Below are positions 1 through 13,279 of a DNA stretch of 64,000 bases, piece after piece. Position numbers and translations under genes: made by a program. The stretch is from Caenorhabditis elegans (taxonomy: Eukaryota > Nematoda > Chromadorea > Rhabditida > Rhabditidae), in assembly GCF_000002985.6 (NCBI RefSeq), contig NC_003282.8:8742001-8806000 (forward strand). Reading direction: 5' to 3'. Each line of letters opens with the position of its first letter. Within the stretch, counting starts at the first letter, position 1. Below the pieces are notes generated by a model, which saw only the letters and a program-made list of their open reading frames with translations, made no database searches and had not been told where the DNA came from.

Positions 1-1
1 A

Positions 2-2410
<2,409 letters not shown>

Positions 2411-3627
2411 TCAATGCCATCCTTCTCTATAATCTCGAACTTCCGCATCCTTCAACTGTGGTAGAGGTATTTGCAATACCATATAGTCGTAATAATAAAC
2501 TTTAGTGAACAAATCCAAGACATCAGCTCTTGAGTAAATGAATGATTTATAAAAACTGCTGATTTTCTCGTAGGAAGAAAGAGAATCAGCTAATAATCCG
2601 TCGTTGTCTATTCTGTCAGGCCGCTTAAATGTTAAAAAATAAAAACGTTTTAAGCTAATTTTGTATGTCTAGAAACTCTAACTCACAAGCATTTCTGCAT
2701 ACGCCGGATTAGTTGGTTTTGCAAAAAGCGAGTAATCTACAAAAGTGAATTTTTGATTCATCTCTTCCATTTCACAAAACCAATTTTGTGGTACGTATTT
2801 CATATGATCTTCATCCACTTTTTTAGTTTTTGAATGTATTTGTGTGAGTTGTGTCCAGATTTGAATAAGATAACATCTCAGATCCAACTTGCAATTGAAG
2901 CAAGAACGATCTTCTCTGAAATTTTATATGACCTTAAACTTTATACTTTTGTAGTTTCGTCGATATCTGATCGTTCAGTTGTATAGGTATGTACATCTCT
3001 AGGTTTATGTGCTACACGAAAATATAATTTGTTTTACCTAACACACGCATCCATAAAATGATCTACAAATCGTTCAATTGGATCCTGTCTTGGAAATAAT
3101 AATTTCCAATTCGTAAAGTTTGCATTCAACTCATTTTCTCGTTTCAAATCGTCGATATCCGCAAAATATGTTAGTGAATCACTATCACACACTCTGAAAA
3201 GCACAATATTCATATTTCGTAGTTAATAATGAACCTCACGATTCATCATTAAATTTCTCTTGGAGCCCGCATAATACTTGCTGCCCAATTAAAGTATCAG
3301 TTTCACAGATTGCAGTTCTATCATTTCCGATAGCCTCAAATAAGATTTAATCTTAAGCGAGTGTTCTGATCAATTTAAATATTTGATACTCACCGCAAGT
3401 TTCTTCGAAACTTGTTCGAAAGCTGGAATTTTAGAATATCCTTCAAAACTTTTTTCCTCGCCCTCATCAAGCCATAATAAGTTTTGATCAGCAATATATT
3501 CGAATAAATTAGTCTCTGATAAATCTCGTATCACAATCTTTTTTTCTACTCTAAAGAATACAATTTTGATAAGAATGATAATAATTATAATTATAATAGT
3601 TCGTCGCTGAGTTGATGAAGACCACAT
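2411..3627 (-). CDS. Nematode sulfotransferase-like type II membrane protein, probably catalytically degenerate
   Basis: Five exons by my model: 3394-3627, about 3241-3337, about 3041-3194, 2686-2919 and 2411-2626. The N-terminus has a short basic stretch followed by an isoleucine-rich hydrophobic run (residues about 11-26), fitting a Golgi signal anchor. The body resembles the nematode branch of carbohydrate sulfotransferases (Sulfotransfer_2): a 3'-phosphate-binding-like RQDPIERFVDHFMDAC, a CFNCKLDLRCYL cysteine cluster, VPQNWFCEM, and a C-terminal VYYYDYMVLQIPLP. The region that should hold the 5'-phosphosulfate loop (usually a lysine followed by a small Ser/Thr turn) reads AICETDTLIGQQVLC, with no basic residue, and the usual Ser after the RDPxxRF motif is Asp. 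This family often binds PAPS and sulfates glycans in the Golgi; this copy may have lost that activity. The acceptor of exon 2 (TTTGAG) is weak, so that boundary is uncertain. Confidence 0.72.
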
Positions 3628-4291
3628 AATTAGTTTAATGGCAAGCTATGCAACTTGTTGAATACTAATAGGACTTAGCAAATCTTATCTTGAACCTTTT
3701 TCATTCGAAAGAAAAATGAGATCGAATCTCGTTCAAACTGTGGAGTAGTCAGTTAAGAAACTTGTTTCTAGTTTGTGAGGAGACACTGGAGAACGTGAAA
3801 GTATTACCCATACGCAATATTTTTGCGGCGAAAAATACGGTACCCGGTCTCGACACGACAGTTTTTAAAACTTGTAAATAGGTATGTAAAAGAAAACTTT
3901 AATTTTAAACGTGTTGTTTCGGAATTTTCATCGTTTTGTCATAGTTATTCTACAAATAATTATTTATGAAAAAAAAACTAAAATATAACTATAATAACAC
4001 CTGAATATTAACAAATCGATCGAAAAAAAACTATGAAAAAAATGGATGAAAATTCCGCAGCAACGAGAGTTTGAAATTTCAGTATTCTTTAAAGGCTTAC
4101 CGATTTCAATAAATAGTGACACTGAAAATTGTAGTTTTAAAACTAGTTGGTTAGTATCATCAAATATTCAATCCTTCAAAAATTCCTCAATATTAACGTA
4201 TTTTCTCTAATTGTCTTCATTATCTAAAAAAAAGTTGCAATATATTTTTCCAGGCAGAAATAGACTTTCACAAAACACATCGACACTTCGA
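3628..4291. promoter_or_regulatory. Divergent intergenic region, parg-1 promoter and leader
   Basis: Lies between the sulfotransferase-like gene (minus) and the PARG gene (plus). At 3836-3865 there is a copy of a motif (ACGGTACCCGGTCTCGACAC) that recurs in the introns of the PARG gene. A TTTTTCCAG acceptor at about 4245-4253 precedes the PARG ATG by roughly 40 bp and could receive a spliced leader or a 5' UTR exon. The rest is AT-rich with no recognisable gene. Confidence 0.45.
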
Positions 4292-7200
4292 ATGAGCAAG
4301 AAGTTTATCGAACTGGGTGATCCTGTCACTCAAGACGTTAGTTATAGTTTTTATTACTTGAACATTATCATCTTTTTACAGGAGAAAGACTACGAAGACT
4401 ATGTCGGAGTTGGTTTCGCGCATCAAGTCCCGACAATGAAAAGGCGGAAGTTGACAGAACATGGAAATACTACAGAATCAAAAGAAGATCCTGAAGAGCC
4501 AAAAAGCCGTGACGTATTTGTCTCCTCGCAGTCAAGTGATGAGAGTCAAGAAGATTCGGCTGAAAATCCGGAGATCGCTAAAGAAGTGTCAGAAAATTGT
4601 GAAAATCTGACAGAAACTCTCAAAATTTCTAATATTGAGAGTTTGGACAATGTTACTGAAAGATCTGAACACACTCTTGATAATCACAAAAGTACTGAAC
4701 CAATGGAAGAAGATGTAAACAACAAGTCCAATATTGACGTTGCGATTAATTCTGACGAGGATGATGAACTTGTTCTGGAAGAGAATAATAAAGAAATGAG
4801 GGATGGAGAACAAGTACAACAGGTCAGGAAATTTTACAAGTGAATGAAATAAGTTAATCACCAAAATGAATAAGGACATTTCCCATCAGAAAGGTCTTCT
4901 GAATTTTAGGTGTAATGTTAATTTTTTGCTGTAGTTTTTCCCATTGTTTGAAATTTTTGCCAAAATTAGTTATTGCATACCCTTCATGTTTTTGAAGATT
5001 GTTTAGGAATGAGAAAACATTTTGGACGCTTTTATTATTAGGACACCAAACACTTTTTGTTGAAAAAACAGCTCGTTTAAAAAAAGCTTTTTCCAAAAAA
5101 TCTGACGCAAGGCTTGTGAATTTTCGTTTTCCCCTGATTTTTAAAATTTCTCCTAAAGTTTTTTGCTAATATTTTTCGCTATCGCGTAATTTACTAGTGA
5201 ATCAACAAAAAATTTTTTTTTTTTCATAGATTTTTTATAAGTTTTTGAAAACATAGATTTAAAACTTAAACTTAAATTTTGACAAGGCGAGAGGAAAAAA
5301 TTAAAAATTGCTGAACATTCAGATGCCGGTTACCTTATTTTTGGTTCAAAAATCCCAATATTACGCGTCTGGGTTATAGTCATTTGCCTTTATTAAATTA
5401 ATGGTGTTCCTTGGAAAAGTAAGTTCTGTTTTGTTTTCAGCTTATCACTTCATCAAACGGAAGGAAAGGTTGATTAAGGAAAGTAAACATATTTTATGTT
5501 GTTCTTGTCACTTCCTCCATTTCGCAATAATATAACTCGAGAAATATAGAATTTTGTTCGAAGTTTTCTTTTTCCTTCAACATTTTAAATATTGTTAGTA
5601 TTACCCAGAAAAATAGAAAAAATCGAAGAAATTTGCAAAAAAGCAGACGTAGAGGCTACGTACTTCTTAAGCACGCCCCTTTTCTTTTAAATTTGTTCGG
5701 TCGTACCGAGATCCGGTACCTTATTTTACAACGTTTTCTGTTCCAAAAATAATAATGTACTGCAGTTGTCACAGGATTTATTCGCTGATGATCAAGAGCT
5801 AATTGAATATCCAGGAATTATGAAAGACACTACAACTCAACTGGATATAACAGATTCTGAAGTGGAGACTGCTCAAAAAATGGAAATGATTGAAGAAACT
5901 GAAGCAGATTCGACATTTGTAGGCGAGGATTCAAAAGTGAGACAAAATCATTCTGACAAGGATTCCTGCGAGCACTCAGTCAAGAGCGAGTCACGGCAAC
6001 TCGGTCCAAAACCATTTCTAATTAGTAAACTCTCAAAAACCACAACTAAATAGCTTAAAACCTTTGTAAATTAGCTTATTTTTGCTAATTAGCAATGATT
6101 TTAAGCTAATTAGTTGTGGTTTTTGAGAGTTTACTAATTAGAAATGGTTTTGGACCGAGTTGCCGTGACTCGCTCTTGACTGAGCACAAGCAAACTTTTG
6201 TGGATGTTGAGAATCAGCGGCAAAGTGGCACTACTAGTGACGAAGTTGACGCAGATTCTCAGATTAATTTGGTAAGACAAAGAAAATATAAATTTTATTA
6301 CCCAGATGCATATTTTCATGATTCTGATGCAAAAAATACGGTACCCGATCTGGATACTACAATTTTTGTAAAATGCGAAAAGGTTTGCACCTTTAAAAAG
6401 AACTGCAATTTCAAACACTTGTTGCTGTGGATTGTTTATCGGTTTTTAATATTTTTTGGTGAGAGTAAATGAGAAAAGCGAGTTCCCGCATTATCTGTGT
6501 GCGATTTGGAATACAGTACTTTTCAAAGACGCACACCATTTTGCATATAACAAACATTTGTCGTGTCGAAACCGGGTACCGTGATTTTGCATTAAAAGTT
6601 GCAAAATTTCACATAGTTTTTATAATTTAGGCTACGAAAACTGTGAGGACATCCAGTTCAAGTTTCCTGTCAACTGTTTCAACATGCGAAGCCCCTGCAA
6701 AAGGACGAGCAAGAATGTATCAAAAAGAGTTGGAAAAGCATGTGATTGCATTTACTGAGGGAAATCTCACACTACAACCAGATTTGAACAAAGTTGATCC
6801 CGACAGAAACTATCGATATTGTACAATTCCGAACTTTCCAGCTTCCCAAGGAAGTACGTTGTTCAATAAAACATACTAGGTATATAATTAATTATTTCAG
6901 AACTTCGAGAAGATAATCGATATGGCCCAAAAATCGTTTTGCCTCAAAGATGGCGAGAATTTGATTCGGTACATTTCTATTGAATTAATTATATACTACT
7001 TACTAGAAACACCATGGAGAAAGAATGCAAAAAATTGAATTTTAAAAACTAATTTTTTAATTTTGGCTAAATTTTCAGTTTGAATTTAATCCAAAATGAA
7101 AACTGCGACCAATCAATGACTTTTCAAAATCACTTTTCAACCAATCAAACGGAGTGTGCTGGGCTCGAAGACGCTGATTGGTTCGGAAATGGGCGTGGTT

Positions 7201-10200
7201 TCTCATTTTGGAGGGAATTCAAAAAAAGGCATTTGGTCACAGTTGAAAATCATGTTTTCAAAAGATGCATTTTTTATTCCTTCTCGATTTTTTTTGATTT
7301 TCTTTTGTGGTATTTCTGAATTTAAAGGTGGTGTAGTCGAATTTTTTTATTGCTTTATTAGACTCAAAATTTTCTGAAAACGCCAAATTTCATAATGAAA
7401 CTTCTTGAAAACTCTTCAGCAAAAAGTTATGACGGCTCAAAAAATGGCCTAAAATTAGTTAAGATTGGAGATTTGACCGACTTGTCAATGTCGCAGCGGC
7501 TGGAAACAATTTTTTTTGAAATCACCGTCAAATTTTAAGTATACAACTTGATTATTTTGCGTTTTAAACTTTATTTAGGTATTTAAAAGTCGATGGACGG
7601 CGAGTTTTGGCTCAAAAAAATTAAAAATCTCGCCGTCCATCGATTTTTAAATACCTTAATCAAGAATAAAACAAAAGGTAGGCAACTTGTATATTCAAAA
7701 TTTGACGGTGATTGCAACTTTTAACTAATTTCAGGCCATTTTTTGAGCCGTCATAACTTTTTTCTAAAAAGTTTTCAAGAAGTTTCATTATGAAATTCGG
7801 TGTTTTCAGACAATTTTGAGTCTAATAAGGAAATAAAAAAAATTCGAGTACACCACCTTTAAGAAAATTTTGGATTTCCGCTACGCTAATCCACCTTTAA
7901 TCAAAAATATTTGAAGTTATTCAAAGTTAAAGAATTATATTTTCAGAGGGGCCGTAGAAGAGACTCATATTTCTATTTCAAACGTAAGCTCGATGGATAT
8001 TTGAAATGCTACAAAACAACTGGATATTTTATGTTTGTTGTAAGTTTTTGAAATACAATTCGTTTGAAGATTTACTCTATTTTCAGGGACTTTTGCACAA
8101 CATGTGGGAATTTGACCCAGACATCACATATAAACTGCCAGCACTGGAAATGTATTACAAAGAGATGTCGGAACTTGTTGGTAGAGAAGAGGTTTTGGAA
8201 AAATTTGCACGAGTTGCCCGCATCGCAAAAACTGCTGAAGATATTCTGCCAGAGGTATGATTTATGAGATATACAGCATTTCCTCTAATAGTATTGCATA
8301 TAAACATTTCACTTTGAGGTTATATCTTGGTTTATTTTAAAAATATCAATAAATACAAAACAATAGAAAAATGATAAAAAAACATTTTGTCAGTTGATAA
8401 TTTGGGTATAGTATTCATTCATAATTTGATTTTTTTAGCGAATTTATCGTCTTGTTGGTGACGTCGAATCAGCTACCTTGAGCCACAAGCAATGTGCTGC
8501 ACTTGTTGCGAGAATGTTTTTTGCCCGACCGGACAGTCCTTTCAGTTTCTGCCGGTGAGTAATACAAGAATGCTCATATTTTTAGAATCAATATTTGCAA
8601 GGAACTTTAATCTTACGTACGTCTTAAGATGAGCATTTTCGCACATATCTTACGCGCACGAGTCTCGACACGCGAACATCGAGCTTCTGTAACTCGTATC
8701 AATTTACAAGCCGTTATTACATCAGTTTTTAATGAATTTTAAGAAAATCGTGCAAAAGTAGTGTCGAGAGCCATTCGCGTAAGATATGGTGAGATTTATC
8801 ATTTTTAGACGTCTAGTGGATATCTAACAAAACTTTATACATTTTTATTTCAGAATTCTCTCGTCTGATAAATCTATTTGTGTGGAGAAACTTAAATTCC
8901 TGTTCACTTATTTCGACAAAATGTCAATGGATCCACCGGATGGTGCCGTCAGTTTTAGACTTACAAAAATGGATAAAGATACGTTCAACGAAGAGTGGAA
9001 AGATAAAAAATTACGTTCTCTTCCTGAAGTTGAATTCTTTGATGAAATGCTTATTGAAGACACAGCTCTCTGTACACAAGTTGATTTTGCGAACGAACAT
9101 CTTGGTGGCGGAGTTTTAAATCATGGGTCTGTTCAGGTAGTTATTTAAAGGAATATAAGAATTTGAAGTTTTATTTTTTTTATGCAGGAGGAGATCCGTT
9201 TCTTGATGTGTCCAGAAATGATGGTTGGAATGTTGTTGTGCGAGAAAATGAAACAACTGGAAGCGATTTCAATTGTTGGAGCTTACGTTTTCAGTTCTTA
9301 TACTGGTTATGGTAAGTCTAGACTTTCAAAAAAAACTGTTCCAATATGTCAATATATTTCAGGTCATACTCTAAAATGGGCAGAACTTCAACCAAATCAT
9401 TCTCGTCAGAATACAAACGAATTTCGAGATCGTTTTGGACGTCTTCGGGTAGAAACTATTGCAATCGATGCAATTCTGTTCAAAGGATCAAAATTAGATT
9501 GTCAGACGGAGCAGTTAAACAAAGCAAATATCATTAGGGAAATGAAGAAAGCATCTATCGGATTCATGAGCCAGGGACCGAAATTCACAAATATTCCAAT
9601 TGTTACTGGATGGTGGGGATGTGGAGCATTTAATGGGGACAAGCCACTGAAGTGTATGTTATTTCATTCGTTAAATATTGAAGATGGAGGAGAGTGAATG
9701 GGGATTTTGCTTCTTTTGCAAAATGGCCTCCCTATGTACCTGAAAAAAAAATGAAAAAATCGAGAAATATTGAAAACCAAACAACGAATTTTTCACAATT
9801 TTGCCTAAATTTTTGAATTTTCGCCAAAATCGGAATCAGCGATTCGCTCCACCCATTTTTCCGCCAATCATTTATAATGTGCGGAGCTCAAAAACACTGA
9901 TTGGCTAGAAAGTGGGCGTAGCTTCTTATTTCGGAGGAAATTCAAATAGGGAAGTTAATCTAAATTAAAACAATCTCGTTAAAAAATGTTTCTTTTTTCA
10001 ATCTTCCCTATTTGTTTAAATTTTTCTTTTTAAAGATCGTCTAAAAGCTACCAGTATCTGATTCAATTATCGGTTTTTTTCAGTCATAATCCAAGTAATT
10101 GCTGCCGGAGTCGCTGATCGTCCACTTCATTTCTGTTCATTTGGAGAACCCGAGCTTGCCGCAAAGTGCAAGAAAATTATAGAACGAATGAAACAGAAGG

Positions 10201-10443
10201 ACGTAACACTTGGTAAGTCATGTTTTTCAATCTTCAGTTGATTTGAAAAAGTTGTATCGAGTTGGAAACAGCTTTTAATCTAAATTCTGCTAACTTACAG
10301 GCATGCTATTCAGTATGATAAACAACACCGGCTTGCCACATAAGCACTTTGAATTCTACGTCTTCGATAGAATTTCTACTTATCTCAGTAGTTCGGAAGA
10401 TGTTGAGTCTTCGAAATCATCACCTTCAGTATCCCGAGCATAA
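4292..10443 (+). CDS. parg-1: Poly(ADP-ribose) glycohydrolase (PARG-1/PME-3 type)
   Basis: Removes poly(ADP-ribose) chains in the nucleus. Fourteen exons in my model, all phase-consistent: 4292-4336, 4382-4822, 5766-5936, 6191-6271, 6631-6853, 6901-6968, 7947-8039, 8087-8254, 8439-8554, 8854-9136, 9188-9311, 9363-9653, 10084-10212, 10301-10443, giving about 791 residues. The N-terminal third is acidic, low-complexity and contains a basic KRRK nuclear-signal-like patch near codon 35. The catalytic signature GGGVLNHGSVQ-EEIRF is present with both glutamates; the intron at 9137-9187 falls between Gln and the Glu pair. Downstream family landmarks are SSYTGYGHTLKWAEL and VTGWWGCGAFNGDK. The C-terminal AGVADRPLHFCSFGEPELA matches the metazoan PARG macrodomain end. 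The start is the first in-frame ATG after an acceptor. Introns after exons 2, 3, 6 and 9 are enlarged by repeats. Identification is secure; the third exon's start (5766 or 5775) is less so. Confidence 0.95.
4823..5765. other. Large intron 2 of the PARG gene
   Basis: About 940 bp, AT-rich. It contains two diverged copies of the GGTACC-type dispersed motif (about 5320-5360 and 5700-5760) and a minus-strand open frame at 4854-5096 that shows no family features. No RNA gene recognised. Confidence 0.5.
5975..6184. repeat. About 210 bp near-perfect foldback element in PARG intron 3
   Basis: The left arm (about 5975-6060) and right arm (about 6098-6184) are reverse complements over about 85 bp with only one or two mismatches. 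For example, CAACTCGGTCCAAAACCATT on the left is mirrored by AATGGTTTTGGACCGAGTTG on the right. The roughly 37 bp loop contains a smaller AT-rich hairpin. This has the form of a palindromic MITE. The right arm ends 6 bp before the acceptor of exon 4 (exon begins 6191), so the insertion supplies or abuts the splice-site context. Near identity of the arms suggests recent insertion or arm homogenisation. Confidence 0.85.
7050..7240 (+). repeat. Dispersed repeat, copy 1 (PARG intron 6)
   Basis: A block with GCTGATTGGTTCGGAAATGG followed by GCGTGGTTTCTCATTTTGGA resembles 9830-9960 (CTGATTGGCTAGAAAGTGGG, then CGTAGCTTCTTATTTCGGAG) in the same orientation. The copies are clearly diverged. It is a non-coding interspersed repeat sitting directly upstream of the palindromic element. 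Confidence 0.65.
7321..7862. repeat. About 540 bp palindromic DNA transposon (TTTAAA-ended type) in PARG intron 6
   Basis: Outer arms begin TTTAAAGGTGGTGTA at 7321 and end TACACCACCTTTAA at about 7862. Inner arms near 7580-7610 and 7627-7656 read GGTATTTAAAAGTCGATGGA and its complement around a 24 bp centre, so the whole element can fold on itself with mismatches. The termini and overall form agree with the C. elegans palindromic non-autonomous family I remember as PALTTTAAA; the family name is from memory. No transposase frame inside. A TTTAA-type target duplication is plausible but cannot be separated from the element ends by eye. Confidence 0.8.
8645..8787. repeat. Short imperfect foldback in PARG intron 9
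   Basis: ATATCTTACGCG...TCTCGACAC at 8645-8671 is mirrored by GTGTCGAGA...CGCGTAAGATAT at 8761-8787, with a six-base mismatched centre in each 27 bp arm and a loop near 90 bp. It has the form of a small non-autonomous element and is the third foldback in this gene. Confidence 0.65.
9750..9960 (+). repeat. Dispersed repeat, copy 2 (PARG intron 12)
   Basis: Diverged second copy of the repeat at 7050-7240, sharing CTGATTGG, GGGCG and GGAAATTCAAA blocks in the same order and spacing. Part of a 430 bp intron whose remainder is AT-rich. Confidence 0.6.
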
Positions 10444-11386
10444 TTCGAATCGCCCACACGGCCATAAAGACCGGTTCCTTTCGATTAAATTCTGTTAAAT
10501 ATGCATGCTCCGTCTTTAAAAAATCAGTCCCCGTATTTTAAACGTTTTGATTTTAATGTTCATATTATTATCCGAAATTAGTATACTCGCCGTCATGAAA
10601 GCCCGAGATATCTAGTTCGCAAGTCAGAAATTTTTCGGAGCATCGTCGTGATATATGAATAAATACATTCCTGTTTTTCACAAGTGTAGTGTGAAACCAA
10701 TCCATGCAGACGTTTATTTCTGAATTAATTTTGAAACAGATTTCAGAGACAGTGAGGTTGACATTAGATATGGGCAAGTAACAATAACAGCAGGGCAGTT
10801 ATTATGATTATGGATGCTGATATAGGAAAGTCAGAACAGTATAATCGACGAGAATAAAAAGAGATGAGAAGATAGGCGAGAATAAAGAACGTTAACGAAA
10901 ATCACTGAAGAGCTACATTTCCAACAGAATAAGAAATGTAGTTGGAAATCCCTAATCAAACAGAAAAGCGAGAAATCATGACTTTCGAGATAAAGAGATT
11001 TATCTGCAAACAATTCTTGAACATAAAATTAAAGCACCACAGACTGTCCAAATTATAAAATCAGTTTCTCGCTACAGTCTGGGGGTACTCTAGTTCCATT
11101 CAAAAACTTCTTGCAAACAAAGAGAAATAAACAGACTTGTACGGGACACATATAAAATCTAAGCATGCTTTGAAAAGCGGAGAACATACGATCTATTCGG
11201 GGATATACATATATATATATATATTTCATCTCATCTAGAGGATCACCATCGTTACTCATCAAATTGGTTGGTGTGGTGGAAGTTATGAAAAGAGCAATTT
11301 TAACCGAAAATCACCAAAACAGAAACCAAATTAATGTATAATCGACGAGAATCATGATGAGATGATGATTTGCTTCTAGCAGAAGT
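10444..11386. other. Convergent 3' region between PARG and the next minus-strand gene
   Basis: Holds the 3' UTRs of two convergent genes. A GAATAAATA poly(A)-type signal for the plus strand is near 10655. The 16-mer TATAATCGACGAGAAT occurs at about 10839 and again at about 11337, a small direct repeat. An (AT)n run lies near 11208-11224. No coding sequence supported. Confidence 0.5.
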
Positions 11387-12225
11387 TTAGAAGCACATGC
11401 TATCATTCATGCTCACGATGACGATAGGTTCGTTATGCATTCTTGAAGCCAATGACACTTCCATTGCTCCTTCTCTTGCGCTCACACAATTTCCATTCTC
11501 GTCGTAAATCGTTCGACTTTCGAATATCCACATCTTACCGGGCGGCACTTTTGGCCTGGTTTGGCAGATCTGAAATAAAATCTTTTCATAATTTAAAGTC
11601 TGATATCCCGAGAAACAATAGCTGAATTGAAACAGAAGAATAAATCTCACCTGAATATCCACGTTTGCAAGTGAAGTTTCTTTCACAAACGGCTGTGTTT
11701 CCTCATAGAGATCATCTGAACCGTAGGAGAATGGACGGAGCAAGTCGTTCAGCTTCCTCATGTGCTGTTCATTTGCCGGTCTCACGTGCTTCTTTACGGG
11801 AGCAGTGGCGGCAGCATACGCTGATTTAGATGCTCGCATAGTGTCATTCCTACGACTTTGAGGCTTCCTTTCATTGTTGTAATGCGGTTGCATTTGGAAC
11901 GGTGCGTTTTGAAATCCTCGCATGACTTGAGACGATTGATGATGCGATGGTGGAGGAATGTCTGCAAGATTATAGTTATGTATTAAAAATCAAAAATTTG
12001 TGTGGTTCCCATTTTAAAATAAAAAAAAAATATTTTTACGCACTTTGCTGAGGCAACCGATAACTATTTCCTCGCTGGCGACTACTTCTCTTATTGTGAG
12101 CATTATAGCTCATGTTCTCATGATTGAGTTGACCTGAACGATCAAGGTTAAAACTAGGCCTAAAACTAGTCAAAATTACTGAGTTTCTCCTTCCACGTCG
12201 TCTGTCGAGCAGGCTCCGAGTACAT
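11387..12225 (-). CDS. Unrecognised basic/polar protein (possibly 3' part of a gene starting at 12812)
   Basis: Four phase-consistent exons ending at the stop 11387-11389. The protein of about 212 residues begins [17 protein letters not shown] at 12225. It has a low-complexity His/Gln/Asn/Arg-rich first half ([35 protein letters not shown]), then a more ordered end with [39 protein letters not shown] and [20 protein letters not shown] do not recognise a domain. The acceptor before its ATG leaves the sequence TAAAAATG, which would be in frame with an upstream exon ending in phase 1. The exon at 12566-12742 could end in exactly that phase, so this may be the 3' half of a longer gene starting at 12812. 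Confidence 0.7.
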
Positions 12226-12494
12226 TTTTACTGGAAAACTATAATAAATTACAAAAATCACGCCGAAAATGGGGAAAAGAATTGAAAAATTGAAGGAACA
12301 CAGAACATTTTTTCAATGCGTCTCTCACGTTCGAGACTACTGTATTCGTGGTGAGACCCAACTCCCTCATAAAAGCATGCGCCTTTAGTTTTTTAATTTA
12401 ATTCATGTTGCCAATATTGGCCAATTAATTTCAAGAGACTCTGATTGAAAGTGTTATAATTAAACTACATATATTTAAGCTTTCAGCATTTTTT

Positions 12495-12812
12495 TCAATG
12501 CACTTGAGACGCAAATTGAATAATCAGGCACGTAATGTGTTTTCGAGGACGACTATAAATTGTACCTTTGCTATCCAGTGGGTTCTTTAATTTTCCCATT
12601 CCAATCGATTTTTTCTCCCACTCTGGCAGTTTCTTTGTCATCACTGGACGAGGGCATTGGAATGGGAGATGATTCATGTGACAATCCACACATCCTGCAA
12701 TAATGACATTATTTTTTAAAAATGTTAAGATGATATGCTTACCAGGAGTAAATATCATATCCTTTTCTTTATTAGTTGGCTTAGCCTTGCGGCCACGTTT
12801 ACCATTTGACAT
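12495..12812 (-). CDS. Unrecognised small Cys/His protein or 5' exons of the 11387 gene
   Basis: Exon 1 (12743-12812) encodes [19 protein letters not shown], a lysine/arginine-rich AT-hook-like start. Exon 2 encodes a [16 protein letters not shown] cysteine/histidine cluster, then [20 protein letters not shown]. If exon 2 is read to its own stop the gene ends at 12495 with about 102 residues. If the GTACAA donor at about 12565 is used, it joins in frame to the exon starting near 12230. The intervening 12240-12560 contains a dispersed-repeat-like segment (GCGTCTCTCACGTTCGAGAC). The basic start plus a Cys/His cluster suggests nucleic-acid or metal binding, but that is only an impression. Confidence 0.6.
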   Translation of the reverse strand: MSNGKRGRKAKPTNKEKDMIFTPGKHIILTFLKNNVIIAGCVDCHMNHLPFQCPRPVMTKKLPEWEKKSIGMGKLKNPLDSKGTIYSRPRKHITCLIIQFASQVH

Positions 12813-13279
12813 TATAGTTACCTGAAAATTCAAAAAATTAGATATTCAAAAAGGTATAAATATAATATAAATGCGATTTGGTAAATACGGATGTAATGGG
12901 CAACCCATTCTATACAGGAAAACCAAAAAATTCCCGCAAAATTATTTTTTTCCGAATAAAATGATCTACTTTGTTTTATGGTGCCGCTCTATGTGTTATG
13001 ACCCTTCGATTAGTAGATAGAAAAGAAAAAGGAATGTACGAGAATATCGTTTATTATTTATTATTTGAAAAATCCCAGAGACATAAAAAATCACACAGAA
13101 AAGGGAAACAGTATTTCTGACAATGTTCAAAAGTTTGGTTTCAATCAGCACTAATAATGTGAAAGGTAACCGTATCAATAGTGATATTTTCTTATTAAAA
13201 AACTGTTCGAGACTACAAGAAGGCCTGAAAAAGCCCGCAACGACGACTAAATTCGAAATTTCGAATTAGGTTTTAAAGA
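12813..13279 (-). other. klp-11 3' flank with poly(A) signals
   Basis: Minus-strand AATAAA signals overlap at 13050-13062 (TTTATTATTTATT on the plus strand), about 220 bp past the distal klp-11 stop. They support transcription through to the distal terminal exon. The stretch nearer 12813-12990 is AT-rich and probably promoter of the 12812 gene. Confidence 0.55.

Noticed and set aside
4854-5096. Minus-strand 80-residue frame in PARG intron 2
   Set aside because: No start context, no similarity to known proteins that I can see, inside a repeat-bearing intron.
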